Positions 1-8,260 are shown, counted from the first letter of the stretch. The stretch is DNA of 37,815 nt from an uncultured Phascolarctobacterium sp. (GCF_900770955.1 NZ_CAAGLX010000001.1:1-37815); one strand, 5' to 3'. Translations and numbers: made by a program. The notes: generated by a model not told the origin, from the letters alone.

Positions 1-685
1 CTTTCTCGATTTTTTTGTTCAGCAGTTCGTCGCCTGCTACACGAGCTTGACCTTCTGCATCGATTTTGGTGTTCAGTTTGAATTCACCGAATTCACGATC
101 TTTGGTTTCTTTGTCAATCTTAGCATCTAATTTAGCGTCATTGTTTTCGCGCTCTTGTTTTTCCAGGTTAACTTTGTTGTCAACCATTGCAACAGCACTT
201 TCACGGTTTTTCTTCTCAACTAAAATGTCAGTTGCTAATTTTTTGTCAGCGTTTTCGCGCTCTTGTTTTTCCAGGTTAACTTTGTTGTCAACCATTGCAA
301 CAGCACTTTCGCGGTTTTTCTTCTCAACTAAAATGTCAGTTGCTAATTTTTTGTCAGCGTTTTCGCGCTCTTGTTTTTCCAGCTCAGCTTTGAAGTTAGT
401 CATTGCTATATCGCTTTTACGAGCTGCTTCTTCTTTCATAATAGCAACTTTGTTATCAGAGATATCTTTTGCATTTGTTTGAATGTTTGTTTTGTTGGTA
501 GCAACATCAGCTTTGATATTTTGAATTGCTGTTTGGTTGTTCATGCTTCTCTCATGATTAGCATCAACCTTGGACTTCAACTGGATCTCTTCAATCGGAC
601 TGAAAGCTTGTGCATTATTTGCAACAAAACCAACGCCACCCAATACTAAGCTGAGTGCAACAGCTTTAACTAACATCTTTTTCAT
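1..685 (-). CDS. exported coiled-coil repeat protein, C-terminus beyond the window
   Basis: The reading frame opens at an ATG at 683-685 and stays open to base 1 (228 residues seen), so the C-terminal part is missing. An SD-like GAAGGG sits about 8 nt upstream. The first 26 or so residues (MKKMLVKAVALSLVLGGVGF then ...ANNAQA) form a signal peptide, with likely cleavage after AQA. The rest is charged, low in aromatics and heptad-like, rich in Lys, Glu, Asn and Asp, as expected for a long coiled-coil stalk. A 36-residue unit (LEKQERENADKKLA...) is repeated about two times, and a third copy diverges. I do not recognise a catalytic domain. Signal peptide plus stalk suggest a cell-envelope or surface protein of a diderm Firmicute; a trimeric-adhesin-like stalk or an outer-membrane tether are possibilities that the missing C-terminus would decide. 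Confidence 0.75.
   Translation of the reverse strand, partial: MKKMLVKAVALSLVLGGVGFVANNAQAFSPIEEIQLKSKVDANHERSMNNQTAIQNIKADVATNKTNIQTNAKDISDNKVAIMKEEAARKSDIAMTNFKAELEKQERENADKKLATDILVEKKNRESAVAMVDNKVNLEKQERENADKKLATDILVEKKNRESAVAMVDNKVNLEKQERENNDAKLDAKIDKETKDREFGEFKLNTKIDAEGQARVAGDELLNKKIEK
152..367 (-). repeat. 108-bp tandem repeat inside the coiled-coil gene
   Basis: Bases 152-259 and 260-367 are nearly identical (I see one difference, tcacgg at 211 against tcgcgg at 319); landmark gcgctcttg recurs at 149, 257 and 365, exactly 108 bp apart. The unit is 36 codons, so copy-number change keeps the frame and lengthens or shortens the stalk. A third unit toward base 1 is partial and diverged. 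Confidence 0.9.
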
Positions 686-767
686 TGATAAACCCTTCTT
701 TTCTCTTAAATTTTATTAAATTTCGTCAAACCGGTCAAGGCTACCGATTTCGACTTTTATTGTAGAT

Positions 768-797
768 ATTATACCACGTGCATTATCAATAATGCAA
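768..797 (-). promoter_or_regulatory. promoter of the coiled-coil protein gene
   Basis: Minus-strand TTGCAT (792-797), 18-bp spacer and TATAAT (768-773) lie about 80 bp before the start codon. The match to a sigma-A promoter is good; the start site has not been measured. Confidence 0.6.
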
Positions 798-1052
798 GGC
801 AATATGCGGAAAATTTTATGTATACACAGAGGTCTTTAGCCTGAGAGTTTAAATTCATTTTTTGGGCTTTTGTCCGATTTATTTTAAACCCTTACCCTTT
901 TTCACCTCATAATACAAATTAAGACAATTTATTGTGATTAAAATTTCACAAGCTTGACGTAAAAGCAAACTCAGTTATCGCACACACTTCTATCTATTTT
1001 TCTCCTGTAATCGGTAATTTCTCCTGCTTGCTTCATTACTTTTCACGCCAAT
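798..1052. other. AT-rich intergenic stretch, no gene seen
   Basis: Between the promoter at 768-797 and the terminator at 1053-1089 I find no convincing reading frame, RNA gene or strong inverted repeat on either strand. It is AT-rich upstream sequence of the coiled-coil gene and may hold regulatory sites that I cannot identify. Confidence 0.5.
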
Positions 1053-1089
1053 AAAAAAGCGTACATACTCACATTCCGTATGTACGCTT
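1053..1089 (-). terminator. intrinsic terminator after the cyclase gene
   Basis: A perfect 12-bp stem (1057-1068 with 1078-1089, AAGCGTACATAC) with a 9-nt loop is followed on the minus strand by a run of six T (1053-1058). It lies 37 bp after the stop of the cyclase-family gene. Confidence 0.9.
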
Positions 1090-1125
1090 CTTTCCTAATC
1101 TGTCAGTTTAACACTTGTAAATTTC

Positions 1126-1890
1126 TTATTTTTTCGGAGTAATCGCCAGTACGCGCGCCGGCAGGCCGGTCGCTCCTTCAATACGCGGCCAGGCCGCAAC
1201 AAGCAATGCTCCCGCAGGTGCCACGCGGTCCAGGTTCTGCAGCACTTCAATCTGCAGCTTGCCCTTGCCCAGCACATAACGCTCACACGCCAAATCGCCT
1301 GCTTTGGCAGCCTCTGCCGAAGCATCAGTGTCCAGTGTTTCGTGACCATTGGCTGCAGCGTTGCGTTCTTCATAAATATATTGCAGCGCCGGCAAGGACC
1401 AGCCGGGGAAGTTTTCGCTGCCATCGTCAGCAATACCGCTCAGCTTATCCATATCCGGCCAGTTTTTATACCAGTCGGTGCGCAGTGCCACAAAGGCGCC
1501 GTCGGGAATCGCTCCGTATTCCGCTTCATAGGCCTTGATATCCTCCACCGTTACAGCGTAATGCACATCCTCCGCAACCTTGGCAGTGATATCAATCACG
1601 CACAGGGGAAACAGCATTTGCTGCGCACCGAACGCTTCGGACAAGGGCATATCCTTGACAAAGTGACCGGGAAAGTCAATATGCGTGCCGTATTGGCCGG
1701 GAAACTTGAAGGTCTGAATCAAACATTCCAGCATTGGGTTTCCCCAATCAAACACCGTCTTGCTAACCTCTACCGAGCCTGCGGGAATACCGCTCCACAC
1801 CGGGCTGTCATTGTTCATGGAATGGGAAAGCTCCACCCATTCATAAGCATCTGATTGCATTTCTGCTAAGATATTCCATAATTTGTACAT
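1126..1890 (-). CDS. cyclase family protein (kynurenine-formamidase-like metal-dependent hydrolase)
   Basis: This 254-residue protein has the cyclase-family signature GTHIDFPGH near residues 89-97, in which the His and Asp residues bind the catalytic divalent metal in KynB and related amidohydrolases. The family (Pfam Cyclase, PF04199) includes arylformamidase, isatin hydrolase and many enzymes of unknown substrate. No kynurenine-pathway gene is nearby, so the substrate cannot be named. The ATG at 1888-1890 is preceded by GAGGGGG at good spacing. The gene is monocistronic: it has its own promoter at 1931-1959, the pheT terminator upstream and its own terminator downstream. It has no signal peptide, so it is probably cytoplasmic. 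Confidence 0.8.
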   Translation of the reverse strand: MYKLWNILAEMQSDAYEWVELSHSMNNDSPVWSGIPAGSVEVSKTVFDWGNPMLECLIQTFKFPGQYGTHIDFPGHFVKDMPLSEAFGAQQMLFPLCVIDITAKVAEDVHYAVTVEDIKAYEAEYGAIPDGAFVALRTDWYKNWPDMDKLSGIADDGSENFPGWSLPALQYIYEERNAAANGHETLDTDASAEAAKAGDLACERYVLGKGKLQIEVLQNLDRVAPAGALLVAAWPRIEGATGLPARVLAITPKK

Positions 1891-1930
1891 ATAAAAACCC
1901 CCTCAATAAAATATATTGGTCCTTACTATT

Positions 1931-1959
1931 ATCATAGTACACTGATAGGATTTTGTAAA
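1931..1959 (-). promoter_or_regulatory. promoter of the cyclase-family gene
   Basis: Minus-strand TTTACA (1954-1959), 17-bp spacer, TATGAT (1931-1936), about 40 bp before the start codon; near-consensus sigma-A promoter. Confidence 0.7.
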
Positions 1960-1994
1960 GTAGATATTATATAACAGAATCTTTGTATCAACGC

Positions 1995-2035
1995 AAAAGA
2001 CCCGCCACCGTTAAAAAGCGGCAGCGAGTCCTTTT
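1995..2035 (-). terminator. terminator of the pheST operon
   Basis: On the minus strand a GC-rich stem, AAAAGGACTCGC... pairing with ...GCGGGTCTTTT using G-U wobbles, lies about 28 bp after the pheT stop. The outer A/T pairs supply the U tract. Confidence 0.7.
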
Positions 2036-2062
2036 ATAAGCATTCTGTTTATTTTACAGCTG

Positions 2063-4516
2063 TTAATCTCTCAGCTTAGCCTTATATGCTTCGGCAACCT
2101 CAGCGATAACCTTCTTCATAGAAGCATCAACCTCAGCATCGGTCAGGGTGCGGTCTGCAGCCTGATAGGTCAAGTTGAAGGCCATGGATTTGCAGCCTGC
2201 TGCAACCTGCTTGCCGGTGTAGATATCGAATACACGCACGCCCTGCAGCAGCTCGCCTGCATGCGCACGGATTACCTGCTCCAGCTCGGCGTTGGTTACT
2301 TCCGCAGGAACAACAACGGCAATATCGCGGCTCATGCTCGGGAACTTGGGCAGATGCTTGTATTGCGGTACAGCGGTTGCGCTTGCTACCAAAGGCTCTA
2401 CGGCCATTTCCAGCACGTAGGTAACCTGATCCAGCTCAAAGTTTTCCTGAGCTACAGGGTGCACCTCGCCAAAGGAGCCGATAACCTCGCCGTTGACAAC
2501 GATGTCACAGCTCTTGCCCGGATGCAGGTACGGCTGTTGGCTGCGAGTCATGGTGTAATCGCTCACCTGCATTGCTTCCAGCAGGCCTTCAACGATGCCC
2601 TTCATATCATAGAAGTCAACGCTGCCTTTATCGTCGCACCAGTTGAGTGCCTTGCGGCTGCCGCTCAGTACTGCGGTCAACAGCTGGCGCTCTTCGGGAT
2701 CCTCGGTCAGCGGCAGTGCCTTCGGCAGGAAGATACGGCCGATTTCAAACAGGGCAACGCTGCTGTTGTGGTTGCGCAGGTTGAAGGAGGCAGTCTGCAG
2801 TGCGCTCGGAATCATGGTGGTACGCATTACGGAAAAAGCGTCGGTAATCGGGTTCAGCAGCTCGATGCAGCTGCGGCGTGCATCATCTGCCGGCAGCAGC
2901 ATTTTATCATAAGCGTTGGCCTTGATGAAGCTGTAGGTCATCATTTCGCTCAGGCCTGCGCCTACCATGTAATCCTGTACTTCGTCTTTAACATCGTCCA
3001 ATACCGACTGGCTGCCTTGGGTAATGGTCAGCTCCGGCTGATGGCTTTCGATGAAGTCATAGCCGTGCATACGGGCAATTTCTTCGCTGATATCGGCATC
3101 GCAGTCGATATCACGGCGCCAGGTGGGAGCGGTAATCAGCAGCTCGCCGTTCTTGGCTTCTACGCCGAAGCCCAATTTGCCAAGGATAGCAATCATTTCG
3201 TCCTCAGCAATGTTCACGCCGATACGTCCGTTAATCTTTGCTGCGGTAGTAGTGATAACTGCCGGCTGCAGCTCTTCGGGATAAGCCTCCACGATACCGC
3301 TGAAGGTTTCGCAGGCACCCATCTGCTCCAGCAAGTGAGCAGCACGGTTCAGTGCGTCATGGTCGCGGATGGTATCAACACCGCGCTCAAAACGGCCGCT
3401 GGCTTCACTGCGCAGGCCCAGCGCACGGGAGGTGCGGCGGATAGAAGGACCGTGGAAGGAAGCAGCCTCCAGAATAACGTTCTTGGTTGCGTCGGTAACC
3501 TCGGTCAAGAGGCCGCCCATAACACCGCCCAGACCGGCAGCCTTTTCAGCGTCACCGATGGTAATCATTGCGGAGGTCAGCTCACGCTCCTTGCCGTCGA
3601 GGGTAACGAGCTTTTCGCCCTCTTCTGCACGACGCACAATCAGGGTATGGCCTGCAACCTTGTCAGCATCATAAGCATGCATCGGCTGGCCCAGCTCCAG
3701 CATTACATAGTTGGTAACGTCAACTACGTTGCTGATGGGGCGCACGCCGCAGGCACGCAGACGGCGCTGCATCCATTCGGGAGAAGGCATAATTTTGATA
3801 TCCTTCAGCACGCGGGTAGCAAAGCGGGAGCACAGCTCCGGTGCGTCAATTTTTACGTTTACATAATCGCTTGCCTTGCCTGCGGCAGCTTCCTTAACGT
3901 CCATAGCAGGCATTTTCAGCGGGCAACCGGTGATAGCGCTGATTTCGCGCGCCAGGCCGATAATGCTGAAGCAGTCCGCACGGTTGCTGGTCAGGTCGAT
4001 ATCAATAACGGTATCGTCCAAGCCAAGTACGGTTTTCACATCTACGCCCAGCGGAGTGTTTTCCGGCAGAATGAAGATGCCCTCGCGCTGCTCCGGCAGC
4101 AGCAGCTTGGAGTCAATGCCCAGCTCATCTGCACTGCACAGCATACCGAAGGAATCAAGGCCGCGCATTTTAGCCTTTTTCAGCTTCATGCCCTCAGGAT
4201 TGCGAGTACTCGGCGGCAGTACGCTGCCAACTACGGCAACAGGCACAATGTCATATTGATGTACATTTTGCGCGCCGGTAAGAATCTGCACCGGCTCGCC
4301 GCCCTGGCCGTAATCCAGCATGCAAACCCACAGGTGGTCGCTGTCCGGGTGACGGTGGATTTCCATAACCTTACCGGTAACAACACCCTCCAGGCCTTCG
4401 CCTAACTTTTCTACAGTGTCAACCTCCAGGCCGACACGGGTAATTTTATCGCACAGCTCCGCAACGGAGATGTTAATATCTACATATTGTTTTAACCATT
4501 CTAAAGATGCAAGCAT
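2063..4516 (-). CDS. pheT: phenylalanine-tRNA ligase beta subunit
   Basis: PheT is the beta subunit of the alpha2-beta2 enzyme that charges tRNA-Phe in the cytoplasm; it holds the editing site and tRNA-binding domains. The 817-residue length is normal for the bacterial long form. In order I see the N-terminal EMAP/tRNA-binding fold (EGVVTGKVMEIHRHPDSDHL near residue 44 on), the B3/B4 editing region, B5, the catalytic-like module, and the C-terminal FDX-ACB anticodon-binding domain (KFPSMSRDIAVVV, last 95 residues or so). The ATG at 4514-4516 follows pheS by 12 bp, so the two are cotranscribed under the T-box at 5690-5950. A terminator lies just downstream. The long plus-strand frame opposite it is a shadow. 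Confidence 0.97.
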   Translation of the reverse strand: MLASLEWLKQYVDINISVAELCDKITRVGLEVDTVEKLGEGLEGVVTGKVMEIHRHPDSDHLWVCMLDYGQGGEPVQILTGAQNVHQYDIVPVAVVGSVLPPSTRNPEGMKLKKAKMRGLDSFGMLCSADELGIDSKLLLPEQREGIFILPENTPLGVDVKTVLGLDDTVIDIDLTSNRADCFSIIGLAREISAITGCPLKMPAMDVKEAAAGKASDYVNVKIDAPELCSRFATRVLKDIKIMPSPEWMQRRLRACGVRPISNVVDVTNYVMLELGQPMHAYDADKVAGHTLIVRRAEEGEKLVTLDGKERELTSAMITIGDAEKAAGLGGVMGGLLTEVTDATKNVILEAASFHGPSIRRTSRALGLRSEASGRFERGVDTIRDHDALNRAAHLLEQMGACETFSGIVEAYPEELQPAVITTTAAKINGRIGVNIAEDEMIAILGKLGFGVEAKNGELLITAPTWRRDIDCDADISEEIARMHGYDFIESHQPELTITQGSQSVLDDVKDEVQDYMVGAGLSEMMTYSFIKANAYDKMLLPADDARRSCIELLNPITDAFSVMRTTMIPSALQTASFNLRNHNSSVALFEIGRIFLPKALPLTEDPEERQLLTAVLSGSRKALNWCDDKGSVDFYDMKGIVEGLLEAMQVSDYTMTRSQQPYLHPGKSCDIVVNGEVIGSFGEVHPVAQENFELDQVTYVLEMAVEPLVASATAVPQYKHLPKFPSMSRDIAVVVPAEVTNAELEQVIRAHAGELLQGVRVFDIYTGKQVAAGCKSMAFNLTYQAADRTLTDAEVDASMKKVIAEVAEAYKAKLRD

Positions 4517-4528
4517 GATTGATCCTCC

Positions 4529-5569
4529 TTATTTGAACTGACTGATGAAGCGTTGGTCGTTTTCGAAGAACAGGCGCAAATCGTCAATGCCGTATTTCAG
4601 CATAGCGATACGTTCAACGCCCAGACCAAAGGCAAAACCGGTCATTTTCTCAGGATCATAACCGCTCATGCGCAATACGTTGGGATGTACAACACCGGCG
4701 CCGAGAATTTCCAGCCAGCCGCTGTCCTTGCAGACATGGCAGCCGCCGCCCTTAGCATGGCAAATCGGACAGGATACGTCAACCTCAACGGAAGGCTCGG
4801 TGAAGGGGAAGTAGGAAGGACGCAGGCGCACCTTAACATCATCGCCAAACATTTGCTTACAGAACAGCTCCAGAGTGCCCTTCAAATCTGCCAGGCTGAT
4901 GTTTTTGTCTACAACAAGGCCTTCTACCTGATGGAACATCGGGGAGTGGGTTGCGTCGTAGTCGCAGCGGTAAACGGTACCGGGGCAAATCATGCGGATT
5001 GGAGTGTTAGGCTCCTTGCTTTCCAGGGTACGTGCCTGCACGCCGGAGGTTTGGGTGCGCAGCAGATAGTTTTCGGTGATATAGAAGGAATCCTGCATAT
5101 CCAGTGCCGGATGATCAGGCGGCAGGTTCAGTGCGGTGAAGTTATGGTATACGTCCTCGATTTCGGGACCGTCGCAAACATCAAAGCCCATGCGCATGAA
5201 GATTTTCTTAATCTCACGCATGGTCAGGGTTACAGGATGCAGATGACCGGTTTTCGGCTTGCGGCCCGGCAGAGTAATATCAACCTGCTCGTTAGCCAGC
5301 TTGTCAGCCAGTGCCTTTTTCTCCAGAACTGCGGTTGCTTCGTTGATTTTGCCTTCCAGCTCAGCCTTGATTTCGTTAACAATCTGACCGATTTTCGGAC
5401 GCTCTTCGGCCGGCAGCTTGCCCATGCCGCGCAGGATTTCGGTCATCGGGCCTTTTTTGCCCAGATATTTGACGCGCAGGTCCTTAAGCGCATCAAGAGA
5501 AGTTACGGCAGCAAGCTCTTCCAAAGCCTGTGCTTTTAATGCTTCTAATTTTTCTTTCATTGATTTCAT
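4529..5569 (-). CDS. pheS: phenylalanine-tRNA ligase alpha subunit
   Basis: PheS is the catalytic alpha subunit of phenylalanyl-tRNA synthetase, a class II enzyme. Up to 346 residues are seen: an N-terminal coiled coil (about 1-90), then the class II core with motif 2 (VYRCDYDATHSPMFHQVEGL, near 200-220) and motif 3 (FGLGVERIAMLKYGIDDLR, near the C-terminus). Two in-frame ATGs are possible: 5567-5569 with AAGGAAG five bases upstream, and 5558-5560 with AAAGGA eight bases upstream; the protein differs by only three residues. It is the first gene of pheS-pheT and is preceded by a long leader with a T-box, so expression should rise when tRNA-Phe is uncharged. Confidence 0.97.
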   Translation of the reverse strand: MKSMKEKLEALKAQALEELAAVTSLDALKDLRVKYLGKKGPMTEILRGMGKLPAEERPKIGQIVNEIKAELEGKINEATAVLEKKALADKLANEQVDITLPGRKPKTGHLHPVTLTMREIKKIFMRMGFDVCDGPEIEDVYHNFTALNLPPDHPALDMQDSFYITENYLLRTQTSGVQARTLESKEPNTPIRMICPGTVYRCDYDATHSPMFHQVEGLVVDKNISLADLKGTLELFCKQMFGDDVKVRLRPSYFPFTEPSVEVDVSCPICHAKGGGCHVCKDSGWLEILGAGVVHPNVLRMSGYDPEKMTGFAFGLGVERIAMLKYGIDDLRLFFENDQRFISQFK

Positions 5570-5689
5570 CCTTTCTTCCTTGGACAGTTCAGAAAGTACC
5601 GGATGTAAAGAAAAGCGACGCAGGCGCAGATAATACGCTGTGAAGCTGTTTCTGCAGTAAACAGTGCTTTATGAGCTGTCACCAAAAAA

Positions 5690-5950
5690 CAAGAAAACGC
5701 CCCTGCAAAACTGATAAAAGTTTACAGGGGCGAAAAACTTCGCGGTACCACCCAAATTTGTTCCTTCATTTGCAAGCTTTAACGCAGCCTTACGCCCACC
5801 CTACGCAGCCATGCGGCCTTCAGGCAGGACACTCCCAAGGGAACTTCAGCATAATTTGGTGTGCGAAGCTTACAGCCGGTGACTTCGCTCTCTTAAACAC
5901 TGCCTTAAGCCTACTTGCTTGTTCATCGTGTTATCAGGGGTCGATTCAAT
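5690..5950 (-). promoter_or_regulatory. T-box riboswitch (tRNA-Phe sensing) of pheST
   Basis: Reading the minus strand, the conserved T-box sequence GGGTGGTACCGCG lies at 5741-5753, followed by an intrinsic terminator (CGCCCCTG/CAGGGGCG, stem 5698-5705 with 5725-5732, then TTTTCTTGTTTTTT). The UGGU bulge would pair with the ACCA end of uncharged tRNA-Phe. A Stem I-like region with a GAGAGCGAAG segment lies at about 5850-5895. A TTC triplet at 5841-5843 (context GAAGTTCCC) is the most likely phenylalanine specifier; this specific assignment is inference. The leader reads through when tRNA-Phe is uncharged. About 120 bases of untranslated RNA separate its terminator from pheS. Confidence 0.93.
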
Positions 5951-5959
5951 TTGATGTTT

Positions 5960-5988
5960 ATTATAACACTTTTTGAGCAAAAGATAAA
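5960..5988 (-). promoter_or_regulatory. promoter of the pheST T-box transcript
   Basis: A perfect minus-strand TATAAT (5960-5965) stands just upstream of the T-box; 17 bp further is a weak TTTATC (5983-5988). Confidence 0.55.
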
Positions 5989-6037
5989 GAGGGGTAACAT
6001 GATTTATTATTTTCTCCTTTCATCCAGCCTATTTGCT

Positions 6038-6074
6038 TTTCGTCCAAAATTGGTATATAATTGGACGAAAGTAA
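6038..6074. repeat. 37-bp palindromic element, copy 1
   Basis: The arms TTTCGTCCAA and TTGGACGAAA (6038-6047 and 6061-6070) are perfect inverted repeats around a TATATAA-rich centre, followed by GTAA. The centre holds a plus-strand TATAAT at 6056-6061 with a TTGCTT 17 bp upstream (6033-6038), so the palindrome could be an operator over a promoter. A second copy with one difference is at 6190-6226. No gene clearly follows on the plus strand. The gap from 5989 to 6240 holds nothing else I can support. Confidence 0.75.
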
Positions 6075-6189
6075 TTAAAGCTTCTCATTCCCTTACTCCT
6101 CTTTCCAATCCCTCAAATTGTACCATAAAATAAGGGAATCACCAATAGACTAAGGGAAAAACAGCTCACATTCCTCCAACCCCTTCCTC

Positions 6190-6226
6190 TTTCGTCCAAA
6201 ATCGGTATATAATTGGACGAAAGTAA
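6190..6226. repeat. 37-bp palindromic element, copy 2
   Basis: Identical to copy 1 at 6038-6074 except C for T in the centre (AATCGG against AATTGG), exactly 152 bp away in the same orientation. A half-site-like ATTGGACAAAA follows at 6231-6241, beside the opp terminator. Confidence 0.75.
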
Positions 6227-6240
6227 CAAATATTGGACAA

Positions 6241-6276
6241 AACCGCCCCCTGAAATCAGCTTTTCAGAGGGCGGTT
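6241..6276 (-). terminator. terminator of the peptide transporter operon
   Basis: A 13-bp stem (AACCGCCC... with ...GGGCGGTT, one G-U wobble on the minus strand) lies 18 bp beyond the oppF stop and is followed by TTTTG on the minus strand. T-rich sequence also follows on the plus strand, so it may work both ways. Confidence 0.8.
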
Positions 6277-6293
6277 AATTTTTTCAGTATAAA

Positions 6294-7253
6294 TTATTTT
6301 ACGCAGGAGCAGGCCACAAAATGCTGCGGCTCAACCTCGCGCAGTACCGGATTGCCTTTATCACATACGCCGGCAACCGGGCAGTCGCAGCGCTTCATGA
6401 AGCGGCAGGCATCCGGCAGGTTGATAGGAGCGGTAATTTCGCCCTTGATAACCTGACGCTTGGGCTTATCCTTGCCCACGATAGGCAGAGGAATTGCCGA
6501 AAGCAGTGCCTTGGTATAAGGATGCAGCGGATTCTTGAACAGCAGGTTGGCAGGTGCTTTTTCTACCATGGTACCCATATACATAACCGCAATATCGTCC
6601 GAGAAATATTTTACTACGGACAAATCGTGGGTAATGAAGATATAGGTAAGTCCCAAATCCTTTTGCAGCTGTTTGAGCAGGTTCAGAATCTGCGCCTGAA
6701 TGGAAACGTCCAGTGCGGAAACAGGCTCGTCGCAAACAATGATTTTAGGATTCATAGCCAAAGCACGGGCAATGCCGATACGCTGACGACGACCGCCGTC
6801 CAGCTCATGCGGATAAACATTGGCATAGCGCTCTGCCAGACCAACGGTACGCATCAGCTCCAGAGTGCGCTCTTCAATCGCTTCCTTGCCCTTAATCAGC
6901 TTATGCTCGATAATAGGCTCGCTGATAAGCTGCATAACGGTTTCACGCGGGTCCAGAGAGGAGAACGGATCCTGGAAAACCATCTGCATCTTTTGGCGCA
7001 GCGGGCGCATTTCCTTACGGCTCAGCTTGGTGATATCGTTGCCCTGAAAGATGATTTTGCCGCTGGTGGGCTCAATCAGCTTCAGAATACAACGTCCGGT
7101 GGTGGATTTACCGCAGCCGGATTCGCCTACGATACCCAGAGTTTTGCCCTCCTCCAGAGTAAAGCTGACACCGTCAACAGCGTGCAGCTGACCTGCAGCG
7201 GTATTAAAATATTTGGAAAGATTTTCGATAACTAACAGCGGAGCATTACTCAT
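6294..7253 (-). CDS. oppF: peptide ABC transporter ATP-binding protein (OppF/DppF type)
   Basis: This is one of the two ATPase subunits that drive uptake of oligo- or dipeptides through the OppBC channel at the inner face of the inner membrane. The 319 residues carry Walker A GESGCGKST (43-51), a Q-loop (VFQDPFSSLDP, 92-102), Walker B IIVCDEPVSALD (171-182) and a C-terminal oligopeptide/HPY region with clustered cysteines (RFMKRCDCPVAGVC). The ABC signature reads LDGGRRQR (151-158) in place of LSGGQ; variants of this kind occur in this subfamily as far as I recall, but the Ser is normally the residue that contacts ATP. The start overlaps the oppD stop by 4 bp, so translation is coupled. It is the last gene of the operon. 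Confidence 0.93.
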   Translation of the reverse strand: MSNAPLLVIENLSKYFNTAAGQLHAVDGVSFTLEEGKTLGIVGESGCGKSTTGRCILKLIEPTSGKIIFQGNDITKLSRKEMRPLRQKMQMVFQDPFSSLDPRETVMQLISEPIIEHKLIKGKEAIEERTLELMRTVGLAERYANVYPHELDGGRRQRIGIARALAMNPKIIVCDEPVSALDVSIQAQILNLLKQLQKDLGLTYIFITHDLSVVKYFSDDIAVMYMGTMVEKAPANLLFKNPLHPYTKALLSAIPLPIVGKDKPKRQVIKGEITAPINLPDACRFMKRCDCPVAGVCDKGNPVLREVEPQHFVACSCVK

Positions 7254-8248
7254 TTTTGGTTCCTCCTTAAAGCAAATCCGGCTCTGGAATAAGCGTGGCA
7301 GGCTACAAAATGAGTTTCGCTGCCATCTACGGAATGCAGCTCAGGCACGGAGGCAGAGCATTCCTCGGTAGCATAGGGACAACGCGGAGCAAAGGAGCAT
7401 CCGGGCGGCAGGTCTGCCGGGTCAGGCATCAGGCCCTTAATAGGCTCCAGCATTTCTCCCTGCTCTTTCAGGTTTGGCAGGCTGTTGAACAGGCCCTCGG
7501 TATAGGGATGACGCATATTGTTGAATACATCATCAACAGTACCCTTCTCCACAATACGGCCGGCATACATAACTGCCATATCGTCGCAGACCTCGGCAAC
7601 GATGCCCAGACTGTGCGTAATCATCAGCATGGACATGTCGCGGTTGTTGATGAGGTCCTTCATCAGCTCCAGCACCTGCGCCTGAATGGTTACGTCCAAT
7701 GCGGTGGTAGGTTCATCGGCAATCAGCAGCTTCGGGCTACAGGCCAGCGCGATAGCAATAACTACACGCTGCTTCATGCCGCCGGAGAACTGGTGCGGAT
7801 AGTCGTTGGCTCTTGCTTCGGCAATACCAACGAGCTTCAGCATATCCTTGGCCTTTTCCAGAGATTGCTCCGGAGTAAGGTCCTGGTGCAGCTCCAGACT
7901 TTCGGCAATCTGCTCGCCTACAGTCATAACAGGGTTCAGTGCAGTCATCGGGTCCTGGAAAATCATCGCCACGTCATTGCCGCGCATTTCCTCCAGCTCA
8001 CGCTCGCTCATTTCGAGTACGTTCCTGCCTTCGAGCTTAATCGTACCGCTCTTGATAACTCCCGGCGGATCAGGAACGAGGTTCATAATAGACAGTGCGG
8101 TAGTAGTTTTGCCTGCACCGGTTTCGCCTACCAGGCCCAGAGTACGTTTTTTGCCGATTGCGATATCAATGCCGTTGACAGCATGTACATCGGAATCTTC
8201 AGTTTCATAATGGACAACAAGGTCCTTGATATCTAATACTAAATCCAT
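7250..8248 (-). CDS. oppD: peptide ABC transporter ATP-binding protein (OppD/DppD type)
   Basis: The first ATPase of the peptide importer, 332 residues. It has Walker A GETGAGKT (41-48), Q-loop IFQDPMTALNP (96-106), canonical signature FSGGMKQR (154-161), Walker B LLIADEPTTALD (174-185) and the H-loop in MLMITHSLG. The C-terminal region with PPGCSFAPRCPYATEEC is typical of OppD/DppD. It pairs with oppF, whose signature is degenerate, so the two nucleotide sites may be unequal. It lies 12 bp after oppC and overlaps oppF by 4 bp. The peptide length preference cannot be told from sequence; Dpp- or nickel-type alternatives remain possible. Confidence 0.94.
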   Translation of the reverse strand: MDLVLDIKDLVVHYETEDSDVHAVNGIDIAIGKKRTLGLVGETGAGKTTTALSIMNLVPDPPGVIKSGTIKLEGRNVLEMSERELEEMRGNDVAMIFQDPMTALNPVMTVGEQIAESLELHQDLTPEQSLEKAKDMLKLVGIAEARANDYPHQFSGGMKQRVVIAIALACSPKLLIADEPTTALDVTIQAQVLELMKDLINNRDMSMLMITHSLGIVAEVCDDMAVMYAGRIVEKGTVDDVFNNMRHPYTEGLFNSLPNLKEQGEMLEPIKGLMPDPADLPPGCSFAPRCPYATEECSASVPELHSVDGSETHFVACHAYSRAGFALRRNQK

Positions 8249-8260
8249 AATGCAGCCCCC

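Noticed and set aside
149..370. Possible CRISPR array because of regular repeats
   Set aside because: The repeats are directly adjacent 108-bp in-frame units within a coding region, with no spacers. No CRISPR array or cas gene was seen anywhere in the window.
2261..4405. 714-codon open frame on the plus strand
   Set aside because: It lies wholly antisense to pheT, whose frame has every expected domain; the translated plus-strand protein is His/Gln/Cys-rich and resembles no family.
4553..5539. 328-codon plus-strand frame
   Set aside because: Shadow of pheS on the other strand.
5999..6133. Small plus-strand frame with an AGAGGGG site (MIYYFLLSSSLF, about 44 codons)
   Set aside because: It begins inside the pheST promoter zone and runs through palindrome copy 1; no promoter or family resemblance was found, so an SD-like sequence by chance is more likely.
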